Positions 1 through 6,832 of a stretch of 18,248 nt of DNA are shown here, in pieces. The notes below the pieces were generated by a model. That model saw nothing but the letters and a program-made list of their open reading frames with translations. It made no database searches and was not told the origin of the DNA. This DNA comes from UBA1195 sp045598025 (lineage in GTDB: Bacteria > Bacteroidota > Bacteroidia > Bacteroidales > WCHB1-69): the NCBI GenBank assembly GCA_045598025.1, contig JAZLLH010000071.1:1-18248 (forward strand), given 5' to 3'. The first letter of the stretch is position 1, and each line of letters opens with the position of its first letter. The position numbers and the translations under genes were made by a program.

Positions 1-138
1 TATGAAAAAAAACTGGGTTGGATGGAAAAAGGCAGCCACCTCCACCGTCTGGATGTGTCCGGCCTGCCGGCAGGCATTTATGCGTTACGCCTGCAATGTG
101 GCAACGACGTCTGTCTGCAGAAATTATCCATCCGGTAA
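1..138 (+). CDS. C-terminal end of a T9SS type A sorting-domain protein (partial)
   Basis: The frame that starts at base 1 is open from the window edge to a TAA at 136-138 and gives the last 45 residues of a protein. These include LDVSGLPAGIYALRL followed by a short strand ending KLSIR. This is the usual end of the type IX secretion type A C-terminal sorting domain (Por_Secre_tail family), in which 'L..LPAGIYxLRI' precedes a final basic beta-strand. Such domains direct proteins across the outer membrane through T9SS and are then removed or exchanged for a surface anchor. The functional part lies upstream of the window, so what the cargo does cannot be said. An overlapping ATG frame from base 2 has no recognisable content and is a shadow. 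Identification of the domain rests on the motif only. Confidence 0.75.
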   Translation, partial: YEKKLGWMEKGSHLHRLDVSGLPAGIYALRLQCGNDVCLQKLSIR

Positions 139-161
139 AGACGTGATGTATCGCGTCTTTA
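136..161 (+). terminator. Hairpin after the T9SS-tail gene, possible terminator
   Basis: TAAAGACG at 136-143 pairs perfectly with CGTCTTTA at 154-161. The stem can extend inward (T-G wobble, G-C, A-T) to a TGTA loop. It begins on the stop codon of the upstream gene. The downstream side is AT-rich but has no clean run of Ts, so it may be a weak terminator or an mRNA 3'-end stabilising hairpin. Confidence 0.45.
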
Positions 162-200
162 ATAAAAAATCTGAATTTTTATCACTATGCTAGAAAACTT

Positions 201-208
201 TATTTTCG
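201..208 (+). promoter_or_regulatory. Possible -7 box for the hydrolase gene
   Basis: TATTTTCG differs at one position from the Bacteroidota -7 consensus TAnnTTTG and lies 14 bases before the preferred start at 223. No convincing -33 TTG element is seen at the usual spacing. If it is used, transcription would begin after the alternative ATG at 187, which supports the start at 223. Weak evidence. Confidence 0.25.
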
Positions 209-222
209 GAATCCGAAGAAAC

Positions 223-1587
223 ATGCAGAAACACCTGTTTCCCCTGCTTCTCCTACTCTTGGTCATTGGCTGTGTTTCCGGACAGACGGAAACACCCTGC
301 GGAATATGGATGGGACAGCTGAAATTGCCGAACGGCAAGCTCCGTATTGTCTACTGCATTGAGAAACAAAATGACAGTCTGACTGCCGTCTTGGACAGTC
401 CGGACCAGTATGCCCGTGACATTCCGGTCCAACGCCTGTATTTCCGGAACGACTCCATTCGTCTGAAAAGCGAAAGCATAGGTGCCCAATTCAAAGGACA
501 CTACGATTCCACCTGTAACTGCTTCATCGGAAAATTCGTCCAAAACGGAAGTTTTCCCCTCCGTCTGGAACGCATAGCGGAACGCATTACCTGGAAACGT
601 CCGCAACAGCCGCAGCCGCCCTTCCCCTATACGGAAGAATCCATTATCTTCAAGAGTGCGGACGGAAAAACGGAACTGCGCGGCAGCCTGTGCCTGCCTG
701 AAGGAGAAGGTCCGTTTCCGGCAGTGGTCATGGTCAGTGGAAGCGGATGGCAGGACAGAAACGAATCCCTGCTGGGGCATCAGCCATTCCGTGTTATCAG
801 TGATTACCTGGCCCGCCACGGCATCGCCTCTCTGCGATACGATGACCGCTATGGGAAAGGCACCACCTTCGATTTCTCCCAAGATGCCGAAGGCGGCCTT
901 CTGCTGCTTTCTCAAGACGCCCGCTTTGATTCCGACCGCATCGGTGTACTCGGTCACAGCGAGGGCGGAACCATCGCTTTTCTTCTGGCATCCCGCTGCC
1001 GGAAGGTGAAATTCATCGTTTCTCTGGCCGGTGCTCCTTTTATTGAAGAAAGCCTGCTCTACCAGATAGAAGCTCTCGGACGCGCAGACGGCCTGTCCGA
1101 AGAAGTACTGCGTCTGAGTGTAGAGTTCTCCAAAGAAACCTACGGAATCCTTCGAAAGGAAAAAAATGACGCCTTGGCCATGGATAAGATAGAACGCCTG
1201 TGCGGACAGTACGCCAATCGGCATTCGCAAGAGTTGCTGGATTCCGCCGGTATTCGCACCGACCGGCTCCGGGCCCAAAGCACGGAACTCTGCGGTCCAT
1301 GGTTTCGGTACGCACTGAGCCTCAATGGAGAACGGATTGTCCGGCGGACCCGCTGTCCCCTGCTGATCATTCAAGGTGGCAGGGATCTGCAAGTTTCCCC
1401 TGCCACTATGGAACGGATACGCCTCCTGAAACAGCCCCATCCGCTGTCCGAATTCGCCCTTTTCCCGGATCTCAATCATTTGCTGCAGCACTGCAAAACG
1501 GGTGCTTTATCAGAATACGGAGAAATAGAAGAAACCACGGCAGCGGAAGTTTTGGACCACATCGTCCGTTTTGTCAGGAAATTTTAA
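223..1587 (+). CDS. Alpha/beta hydrolase-fold lipoprotein
   Basis: Predicted esterase or peptidase-like serine hydrolase of the alpha/beta fold, anchored in the envelope as a lipoprotein. I start it at 223 (MQKHLFPLLLLLLVIGC) because this gives a clean lipoprotein signal peptide with lipobox VIGC at residue 17. An in-frame ATG at 187 would add 12 residues ahead of the signal. Residues about 18-130 form a beta-rich N-terminal domain that I do not recognise. The catalytic domain follows, with an oxyanion-type segment SGSGWQDR (172-179), the nucleophile elbow GHSEGG (Ser246), an acid in GGRDLQVSP (Asp388) and the catalytic His in DLNH (His419). The domain resembles the hydrolases with the 'SGSGPQDRDE' signature common in Bacteroidota, but the substrate is unknown. 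A mid-domain lid of mostly helical character lies between the Ser and the Asp. It ends shortly before a DUF1573 gene on the same strand. Confidence 0.85.
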   Translation: MQKHLFPLLLLLLVIGCVSGQTETPCGIWMGQLKLPNGKLRIVYCIEKQNDSLTAVLDSPDQYARDIPVQRLYFRNDSIRLKSESIGAQFKGHYDSTCNCFIGKFVQNGSFPLRLERIAERITWKRPQQPQPPFPYTEESIIFKSADGKTELRGSLCLPEGEGPFPAVVMVSGSGWQDRNESLLGHQPFRVISDYLARHGIASLRYDDRYGKGTTFDFSQDAEGGLLLLSQDARFDSDRIGVLGHSEGGTIAFLLASRCRKVKFIVSLAGAPFIEESLLYQIEALGRADGLSEEVLRLSVEFSKETYGILRKEKNDALAMDKIERLCGQYANRHSQELLDSAGIRTDRLRAQSTELCGPWFRYALSLNGERIVRRTRCPLLIIQGGRDLQVSPATMERIRLLKQPHPLSEFALFPDLNHLLQHCKTGALSEYGEIEETTAAEVLDHIVRFVRKF

Positions 1588-1605
1588 AAAAGAAAACTTT
1601 GGCAA

Positions 1606-1613
1606 CATTTTTG
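1606..1613 (+). promoter_or_regulatory. Possible -7 box for the first DUF1573 gene
   Basis: CATTTTTG is one mismatch from TAnnTTTG. It lies in the 59-base gap after the hydrolase stop and 33 bases before the preferred start at 1647. A TTTG at 1570-1573 is too far upstream (about 32 bases) for the usual -33 spacing. Low support. Confidence 0.25.
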
Positions 1614-1646
1614 CTAACAATGTATACTATAAAAAAAACAACTGCC

Positions 1647-2123
1647 ATGAAACGTTTATTCCAACTGGCGATATGCCTCATTCTCTGCATGGGCTGCATT
1701 TCTGCTGCCGATGCCCAAACCAAAACGGTTGAAAAACAAAAGCCTGCGACCAGCAAACAGACAACAGCTTCCTCCTCAGCCAAAGTCCAAACACCCGCTT
1801 CCTCTACGACACGGGCCTACCTCAAATTATCCCAGCACAGCCTGGACTTCGGAGTCATTCCAGTAGGAAAAAAGAAAATAGTGGAAGTGACCATCACCAA
1901 TACGGGAGTGAAACCGCTGATCATTACAGATACCTACACCAATTGCGGATGCACTTCTGTGGACTACCCCCAGGAACCCATCATGCCGAAAAAGACAGGA
2001 AAACTGATTATCACCTACGATGCAGATGAAGAAGGTTTTTTCAACAAGACCATCACCATCTATTCCAATGCGGAAAACAAAAAGGAGATGATAAAATTTC
2101 AGGGGATTGTCAGCAAGGATTGA
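1647..2123 (+). CDS. DUF1573 domain secreted protein (first of a pair)
   Basis: 158-residue exported protein. The start at 1647 gives a signal peptide (MKRLFQLAICLILCMG... ending ADA|Q). The ATG at 1620 would add nine residues (MYTIKKTTA) ahead of it. CMGC in the signal region is a poor lipobox, so ordinary signal peptidase I cleavage is more likely. Residues about 25-52 are a Thr/Ser/Lys/Gln-rich linker. The rest is one DUF1573 domain: LDFGVIPVGKKK, then TNTGVKPLIITDTYTNCGCT, then KKTGKLIITYDADEEGFFNK and a closing strand. DUF1573 is an immunoglobulin-like beta fold with a conserved CGCT motif that is widespread in Bacteroidota. Its biochemical role is not established. A second, shorter-linker DUF1573 gene follows immediately, suggesting tandem duplication. 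Confidence 0.88.
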   Translation: MKRLFQLAICLILCMGCISAADAQTKTVEKQKPATSKQTTASSSAKVQTPASSTTRAYLKLSQHSLDFGVIPVGKKKIVEVTITNTGVKPLIITDTYTNCGCTSVDYPQEPIMPKKTGKLIITYDADEEGFFNKTITIYSNAENKKEMIKFQGIVSKD

Positions 2124-2132
2124 TATTATGAC

Positions 2133-2140
2133 TATTTTTG
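2133..2140 (+). promoter_or_regulatory. Bacteroidota-type -7 promoter box
   Basis: TATTTTTG matches TAnnTTTG exactly and lies 45 bases before the start at 2185, in the 61-base gap between the two DUF1573 genes. A TTG at 2107-2109, inside the 3' end of the upstream gene, could serve as the -33 element, although the 23-base spacing is slightly long. TTTGCAC occurs twice, ten bases apart (2137 and 2147). This would drive the DUF1573-pyrC cluster. Confidence 0.55.
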
Positions 2141-2184
2141 CACTTGTTTGCACGTTTTGATAAACAACTTAAAAATAACTGACA

Positions 2185-2676
2185 ATGAAAAGTTTAAAAA
2201 ATCTGTTTTCCCTCGTTGCCCTTGTTGCGGTCTGCGTTTTTTCGACAAACGCTGCCCTGGCACAGGACAGTGCCCGCATTTCATTTGACAAAACCACACA
2301 CGACTACGGCACCATCCATCAAAACGATAACGGGATGTGCGAGTTCGTATTCACCAACACGGGGAAAGTTCCGCTGGTACTGACCAATGTGTACTCCAGT
2401 TGCGGATGCACTGTACCCAGCTGGCCGAAAGAACCGACCATGCCTGGAAAATCCAACGTCATCAAAGTCAAATACAACACTTCCCGTTTGGGAGCCATCA
2501 ACAAAAGCATCACCGTCGAATCCAACGCCTCCAACGGCAGTGTCAAACTGCAGATTAAGGGCAACGTGCTGATGCGCCCGATTGAAACCCTTCCGGAAAA
2601 GGAAGAGAGCCCGATGAGTGCAAAACCGAAAAATGGGGGTAACGACAACAGCAAACCGCGGCCTACTCCCTATTAA
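2185..2676 (+). CDS. DUF1573 domain secreted protein (second of a pair)
   Basis: 163-residue exported protein with an N-terminal signal peptide ending ALA|QD near residue 26. One DUF1573 domain covers about residues 30-130: FDKTTHDYGTIHQNDNG, FVFTNTGKVPLVLTNVYSSC, the CGCT motif, then the proline/glycine turn MPGKSN and the strand KSITVESNAS. A hydrophilic tail rich in Glu, Lys, Asn and Pro follows (about 131-163). It parallels the preceding gene closely in domain order. The stop codon overlaps the start of dihydroorotase by one base (TAATG at 2674-2678), so the two are probably translationally coupled. The function of DUF1573 is unknown. Export to the periplasm or outer membrane is inferred from the signal peptide. 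Confidence 0.9.
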   Translation: MKSLKNLFSLVALVAVCVFSTNAALAQDSARISFDKTTHDYGTIHQNDNGMCEFVFTNTGKVPLVLTNVYSSCGCTVPSWPKEPTMPGKSNVIKVKYNTSRLGAINKSITVESNASNGSVKLQIKGNVLMRPIETLPEKEESPMSAKPKNGGNDNSKPRPTPY

Positions 2677-4019
2677 TGGACAGTTACTACATACACCATG
2701 CTACCATCGTCAATGAAAACAAAGTTTTCAAAGGCGATGTACTGCTTCAAGACGGGCGGATTTCCCGTATCATGGGAGAACACTCCAAGGTGGAGGATGT
2801 GGAGTTGGCTCCGGATACCCGTTTCGTTGAAGCCGACGGATGTTATCTGATGCCGGGAGGAATAGACGAGCACGTACACTTCCGGGATCCCGGGCTCACC
2901 CACAAAGGGGATTTTCTCACGGAAAGCCGCGCGGCAGTAGCCGGAGGCATTACTTCCGTGCTGGATATGCCGAACACCCTTCCTCAAACGACAACACGGG
3001 CCTTATGGGAACAGAAAGCACAGTCCGCCGAAGGCAGAATGTACACCAACTATGCTTTCTACCTGGGTGCCACAAACCATAATTTTTCGGAAATCCTTGC
3101 CGCCGATCCTCAGAAAGTTGCCGGAGTAAAATTGTTTTTGGGTTCTTCTACCGGAGACATGCTTCTCTCGGACGAACAGACTCTGGACAGACTATTCCAA
3201 TGGAAGGGCATGCCTTTCCTGGCGCATTGCGAGGAAGAAACCATCATCCGGAACAATACGGAAAAGGCGAAAAAACAATACGGAGAAACAGCTCCCTTCC
3301 GCATCCATGCAGGCATTCGCTCTGAAAAGGCCTGCTACCTGTCCTCGCAGAAGGCGGTGGAAAGAGCCCGCAAATACCGCGCTCCCCTGCACATACTGCA
3401 TGTCAGCACCCGAAAAGAATTGAGTCTGCTCTCGGAAGCCTATCCGGAAATCACCATGGAGGCATGTCCCTCCTATCTCTTTTTTTCTGAAAAAGACTAC
3501 GACCAGTTCGGCTGCCGTATCAAATGCAATCCGTCCATCAAGACGGAAGATGACCGCCAAGCCATACTCGAAGCCCTGCAGGACGGGCGCATTCGCTGCG
3601 TAGGTTCCGATCACGCCCCCCACACATGGAGTGAAAAAGACCAGGACTACTTTCACTCCCCTTCCGGCATGCCGATGGTTCAACACAGCCTGCTGCTGCT
3701 GATGGAACTGGTACATGAGGGAAAACTCCGACTGACCCGTATACCCGAACTACTCAGTCATCATCCGGCAGAATTATTGAAAATCAAAAACAAAGGATTC
3801 ATTCAGGAAGGATACGATGCCGACCTGGTCCTTGTGGACCCGTTTCAGAATACCCTGGTGGAGACGGACAACACCTACTACGCCTGCGCATGGTCTCCTC
3901 TGAGCGGAAGGACCTTCCACTCCCGCATACGTACTACCTTTGTCAACGGACGTATAGTGTATAACCAGGGGCACTTCTCCTCCAAAGCGGAAGGCTCCCC
4001 TTTATGCTTCGACCGATGA
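2676..4019 (+). CDS. pyrC: Dihydroorotase
   Basis: 447 residues, cytosolic zinc amidohydrolase that interconverts N-carbamoyl-L-aspartate and dihydroorotate, the third step of pyrimidine synthesis. The metal site is intact: HVHFR (His66, His68, Arg70) in the dihydroorotase/allantoinase signature DEHVHFRDPG, the carboxylated lysine in VKLFLGSS (Lys152), His184 (LAHCE), His242 (ILHVS) and Asp312 in the second signature GSDHAPHT. NPSI near residue 285 fits substrate binding. The length and signatures fit the class I type; allantoinase is the close alternative, but no purine-degradation gene is nearby. It starts on the stop of the DUF1573 gene and its own TGA overlaps the ATG of the next lipoprotein gene (ATGA at 4016-4019), so it sits inside a tightly packed operon with envelope genes. 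Confidence 0.95.
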   Translation: MDSYYIHHATIVNENKVFKGDVLLQDGRISRIMGEHSKVEDVELAPDTRFVEADGCYLMPGGIDEHVHFRDPGLTHKGDFLTESRAAVAGGITSVLDMPNTLPQTTTRALWEQKAQSAEGRMYTNYAFYLGATNHNFSEILAADPQKVAGVKLFLGSSTGDMLLSDEQTLDRLFQWKGMPFLAHCEEETIIRNNTEKAKKQYGETAPFRIHAGIRSEKACYLSSQKAVERARKYRAPLHILHVSTRKELSLLSEAYPEITMEACPSYLFFSEKDYDQFGCRIKCNPSIKTEDDRQAILEALQDGRIRCVGSDHAPHTWSEKDQDYFHSPSGMPMVQHSLLLLMELVHEGKLRLTRIPELLSHHPAELLKIKNKGFIQEGYDADLVLVDPFQNTLVETDNTYYACAWSPLSGRTFHSRIRTTFVNGRIVYNQGHFSSKAEGSPLCFDR

Positions 4020-4450
4020 AAAAATGGCTGATTCTTTTGATGTGCCTCCCGGTATTGATAGCCGGATGCCGGAAACAATACGTGACTTCCAGACCACATC
4101 CTTTCATCAAGGCTCAGAAAATGGAAGACATGCTTTTCGACTGCTATCTGCTGGAAGCCGGCTTACGCATCTTCGAGCAGGAGGACAGCCTTGATTTGGA
4201 TGCATACGGCAACCAGGAATGGCAACGGCTGCTGGAAAAGTATGACATCACAGAAGAACAATGGAAATCCAATTTCAACTACTACATCAGCCATAGCAAT
4301 CTGGCGGACAGCCTTATGGCTCACGTTTCCGGGAGGTTGCTGGAATGGCAGGCCGAACAGGAGCGACAGTTGGCAAAGGGAAAAGAAACGGAGGGAGAAA
4401 CCGACAATGAGGCCGATTTTGAAGAAGAAGGAACTGTATTTGAATTTTAA
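4016..4450 (+). CDS. DUF4296 lipoprotein
   Basis: 144-residue predicted lipoprotein. The start at 4016 is chosen because it forms an ATGA overlap with the dihydroorotase stop and opens directly into a signal peptide (MKKWLILLMCLPVLIAGC, lipobox IAGC, Cys18). An ATG at 4004 would add only MLRP. After the lipid anchor comes the DUF4296 pattern: PFIKAQKMEDMLFDCYLLEA, then a helical part with LEKYDITEEQWKSNFNYYIS and a further helix. The C-terminus is strongly acidic (ETEGETDNEADFEEEG). DUF4296 proteins are small Bacteroidota lipoproteins often found next to dihydroorotase. Their function is not known. Confidence 0.88.
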   Translation: MKKWLILLMCLPVLIAGCRKQYVTSRPHPFIKAQKMEDMLFDCYLLEAGLRIFEQEDSLDLDAYGNQEWQRLLEKYDITEEQWKSNFNYYISHSNLADSLMAHVSGRLLEWQAEQERQLAKGKETEGETDNEADFEEEGTVFEF

Positions 4451-4488
4451 CAAAAAAAATGTAAGAATATTACAAAATAACAGGATAT

Positions 4489-5625
4489 ATGAGAGAGATC
4501 AGAATGGTAGACCTGCAACAGCAGTATCAGAAAATCAAGAAAGAAATAGATAATGGCATACAGGAAGTGATAGATAGCACGGCCTTCATCAACGGACCGG
4601 CCGTCAAGAAATTCCAATCGGACCTGGAAGCCTATTTGGATGTAAAACATGTAATTCCCTGCGGCAATGGAACGGATGCCCTTCAAGTAGCGCTGATGGC
4701 CCTCGGCCTGCAGAGAGGAGATGAAGTCATCACCTCCACCTTCACTTTCATCGCATCGGCCGAAGTGATTGCCGTTTTGGGCCTCACGCCGGTATTGGTC
4801 GACGTAGATCCCCACACCTTCAACATAGACGTGCAGGCTGTGGAAAAGGCCATCACACCCCGCACCAAGGCCATTATCCCCGTCCACCTGTTCGGACAAT
4901 GCGCGGACATGGAACCCCTGATGAACATGGCTGAAAAACACGGACTTCAGATTGTGGAAGATGCCTGTCAGGCCATAGGATCCACCTACACCTTCTCCGA
5001 CGGACGGAAACGCAAAGCCGGTACTATGGGAGCCTTCGGCTGCACCTCCTTCTTCCCGTCCAAGAACCTGGGATGCTACGGCGACGGCGGTGCTCTTTTT
5101 ACCAACGACGATGAATTGGCCCGCAAAGCACGCGGCATTGTCAATCACGGCATGTTTGTGCGCTACTATCATGAAATGGTCGGAGTCAATTCCCGTCTGG
5201 ACAGCATACAGGCCGCCATTTTGGACGTCAAACTGAAACACCTGGATGAATACATCGTTGCCCGACAGCAAGCCGCTGCCTATTATACGGAAGCCTTTAG
5301 CCGCTGTCCGGAACTGGTCACACCCTTCATCGCCGATAACAGCGAACACGTCTTCCACCAATACACCCTGCTGCTGAAAACGGCCGATCGGGACAAAGTC
5401 ATTGCCTACATGAATGAGCATGGCGTCCCCGTCATGATTTATTATCCGGTTCCGCTGCACGAACAGAAAGCCTATCAGGACACGCGCTATCGCAAGGGAG
5501 ACTTCCCCGTCAGCGAGGAAATCTGCCGACACTGCATTTCCCTGCCCATGCACACAGAATTGGATCAGGAACAACTGGAACACATCACCCGCCATCTGAC
5601 GGAAGCTGTAAAAATTTGCAAATAA
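4489..5625 (+). CDS. DegT/DnrJ/EryC1/StrS-family PLP aminotransferase
   Basis: 378 residues, full length for a sugar-nucleotide aminotransferase of the DegT family. It is most like the WlbC/WbpE group, which aminates 3-keto UDP-GlcNAc uronic acid using glutamate. The opening MREIRMVDLQQQYQKIKKEI is typical of that group, so the first ATG is preferred over the Met codon at 4504. Key features are the phosphate-binding CGNGTDAL (58-65), VEDACQAIG with Asp158 against the PLP ring nitrogen and Gln161, and the Schiff-base lysine Lys192 in FFPSKNLGCYGDGG. The C-terminal part contains the YYPVPLHEQKAY motif. No dehydrogenase or acetyltransferase partner is nearby, so the sugar product is uncertain. 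It lies 38 bases after the DUF4296 gene and 17 bases before asparaginase, on the same strand. Confidence 0.92.
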   Translation: MREIRMVDLQQQYQKIKKEIDNGIQEVIDSTAFINGPAVKKFQSDLEAYLDVKHVIPCGNGTDALQVALMALGLQRGDEVITSTFTFIASAEVIAVLGLTPVLVDVDPHTFNIDVQAVEKAITPRTKAIIPVHLFGQCADMEPLMNMAEKHGLQIVEDACQAIGSTYTFSDGRKRKAGTMGAFGCTSFFPSKNLGCYGDGGALFTNDDELARKARGIVNHGMFVRYYHEMVGVNSRLDSIQAAILDVKLKHLDEYIVARQQAAAYYTEAFSRCPELVTPFIADNSEHVFHQYTLLLKTADRDKVIAYMNEHGVPVMIYYPVPLHEQKAYQDTRYRKGDFPVSEEICRHCISLPMHTELDQEQLEHITRHLTEAVKICK

Positions 5626-5642
5626 ATAATTAGAATACCGCA

Positions 5643-6671
5643 ATGCGCAAGATACTGATGATATACACCGGTGGCACCATCGGTATGATCAAAAACCAGC
5701 AGACCGGCGCCTTGGAGCCTTTCTGCTTTGACAACATCTATGAGCACCTTCCCATGCTGCGCCTGATTGACGCGGAAGTGCATATTGAAGAATTGCAGCC
5801 GCTGATTGACTCATCCAATTCCAACCCAAAATTCTGGGTGCGTCTGGCCAGTTTCATATACGAACGTTACGACAATTACGACGGATTTGTCATACTGCAC
5901 GGAACGGATACCATGTCCTACACTGCCTCTGCCCTGTGCTTTCTCTTGGAAAACCTGTCCAAACCCATCATTCTGACCGGTTCCCAACTTCCACTCGGTG
6001 TCATGCGGACGGACGGACGGGAAAACATACTGAATTCCATTGAGATTGCAGCGGATTACCGCAATGGGAAACCCATGGTACCCGAAGTATGCCTGTATTT
6101 CGAAAACTCCCTATACAGGGGAAACCGCACCTACAAAGACAACGCAGAACATTTCAACGCCTTTGTGTCGGCCAATTATCCCAAACTGGCCGAAGTGGGT
6201 GTTTACATCAAATACAATGAACACTGCATACGCCCCGCTTCCAGGGAAAAACTGATACTGCACACCCAGATGGACGACAACATCGCCATTCTGAAACTCT
6301 ACCCCGGCATCACCGAACAGGCCGTCCGCGCCGTTTTGGACATTCCGGGACTGAGAGCCGTCATCATGGAGACCTACGGCTCGGGCAATGCCCCCACTTA
6401 CCCCTGGTTCATACAATTACTTCAGAATGCAGTACAGAAAGGGCTGATTATCACCAGTGTAACGCAATGCAAAGGCGGAGGAGCAGTGGAAATCGGAAAA
6501 TACGAAACCAGCGTATCTCTCGGACATATCGGAGTCATCAGCGGTGGAGACCTGACAACGGAAGCAGCCGTATCCAAACTGATGTATCTCCTGGGACAGG
6601 GACTGACCAATGAAGAGGTCAAATACTGGATTCCCAGAGCCTTGAGAGGCGAAATCACCGAGGCTGAATAA
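5643..6671 (+). CDS. ansA: Type I L-asparaginase, cytosolic
   Basis: 342 residues, hydrolyses asparagine to aspartate and ammonia. There is no signal peptide, which fits the cytosolic type I enzyme rather than the periplasmic type II. The N-terminal signature YTGGTIGM carries the nucleophile Thr12. The second signature HGTDTM (86-91) supplies the Thr88-Asp89 pair. RGNRTYK (159-165) supplies the catalytic lysine Lys165. The segments ILTGSQLPLG, METYGSGNAP and TQCKGGGAVEIGKYE are also typical. Length and motifs are complete. It is the last gene of its cluster, followed by a strong hairpin terminator. Archaeal GatD is a distant relative but is ruled out by context and length. Confidence 0.95.
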   Translation: MRKILMIYTGGTIGMIKNQQTGALEPFCFDNIYEHLPMLRLIDAEVHIEELQPLIDSSNSNPKFWVRLASFIYERYDNYDGFVILHGTDTMSYTASALCFLLENLSKPIILTGSQLPLGVMRTDGRENILNSIEIAADYRNGKPMVPEVCLYFENSLYRGNRTYKDNAEHFNAFVSANYPKLAEVGVYIKYNEHCIRPASREKLILHTQMDDNIAILKLYPGITEQAVRAVLDIPGLRAVIMETYGSGNAPTYPWFIQLLQNAVQKGLIITSVTQCKGGGAVEIGKYETSVSLGHIGVISGGDLTTEAAVSKLMYLLGQGLTNEEVKYWIPRALRGEITEAE

Positions 6672-6700
6672 TTCACTTTTGAATGTTTACAAATTATCTG

Positions 6701-6740
6701 GATTACCGGCATTGCGACCTTCAAATGCCGGTAATTTTGT
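6701..6740 (+). terminator. Strong intrinsic terminator after asparaginase
   Basis: ATTACCGGCATT at 6702-6713 pairs perfectly over 12 bases with AATGCCGGTAAT at 6724-6735. The 10-base loop is at 6714-6723, and the stem is followed by a short T-rich stretch (TTTTGT). It closes the cluster that begins at 2185 and separates it from the FtsK gene. Confidence 0.85.
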
Positions 6741-6795
6741 ATGGTGGTTGATTGGCAGTTGATGAAATCATTCAACAAATTGATTATCACCGATA

Positions 6796-6803
6796 TATTG
6801 TTG
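6796..6803 (+). promoter_or_regulatory. Possible -7 box for the FtsK cluster
   Basis: TATTGTTG is one mismatch from TAnnTTTG, 29 bases before the ftsK start. No -33 TTG lies at the normal spacing. A promoter is expected between the terminator at 6740 and the start at 6833, but the sequence does not place it firmly. Confidence 0.25.
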
Positions 6804-6832
6804 TTTTATATTAAAAAACGAAGAATGAATCT

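Noticed and set aside
2..193. 63-codon ATG frame at the left edge
   Set aside because: It overlaps the real frame 1 that encodes a T9SS tail; its translation has no family resemblance.
205..217. TTCGG-AAT-CCGAA mini-palindrome before the hydrolase start
   Set aside because: Only five base pairs with a three-base loop; no second copy or supporting context.
253..1491. Long minus-strand open frame (412 codons) opposite the hydrolase gene
   Set aside because: It is antisense to a gene with clear catalytic motifs, has no recognisable domain, and is explained by the codon bias of the opposite strand.
1200..1646. Upstream extension of the first DUF1573 frame back to 1200
   Set aside because: It lies out of frame inside the hydrolase gene and would bury the signal peptide that begins at 1647.
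4460..4474. TGTAA-GAATA-TTACA palindrome before the aminotransferase
   Set aside because: A five-base stem in an AT-rich gap is easily due to chance, and no matching promoter box was found beside it.
4447..5643. Minus-strand open frame (398 codons) opposite the aminotransferase
   Set aside because: It mirrors a well-conserved PLP enzyme on the plus strand and shows no domain of its own.
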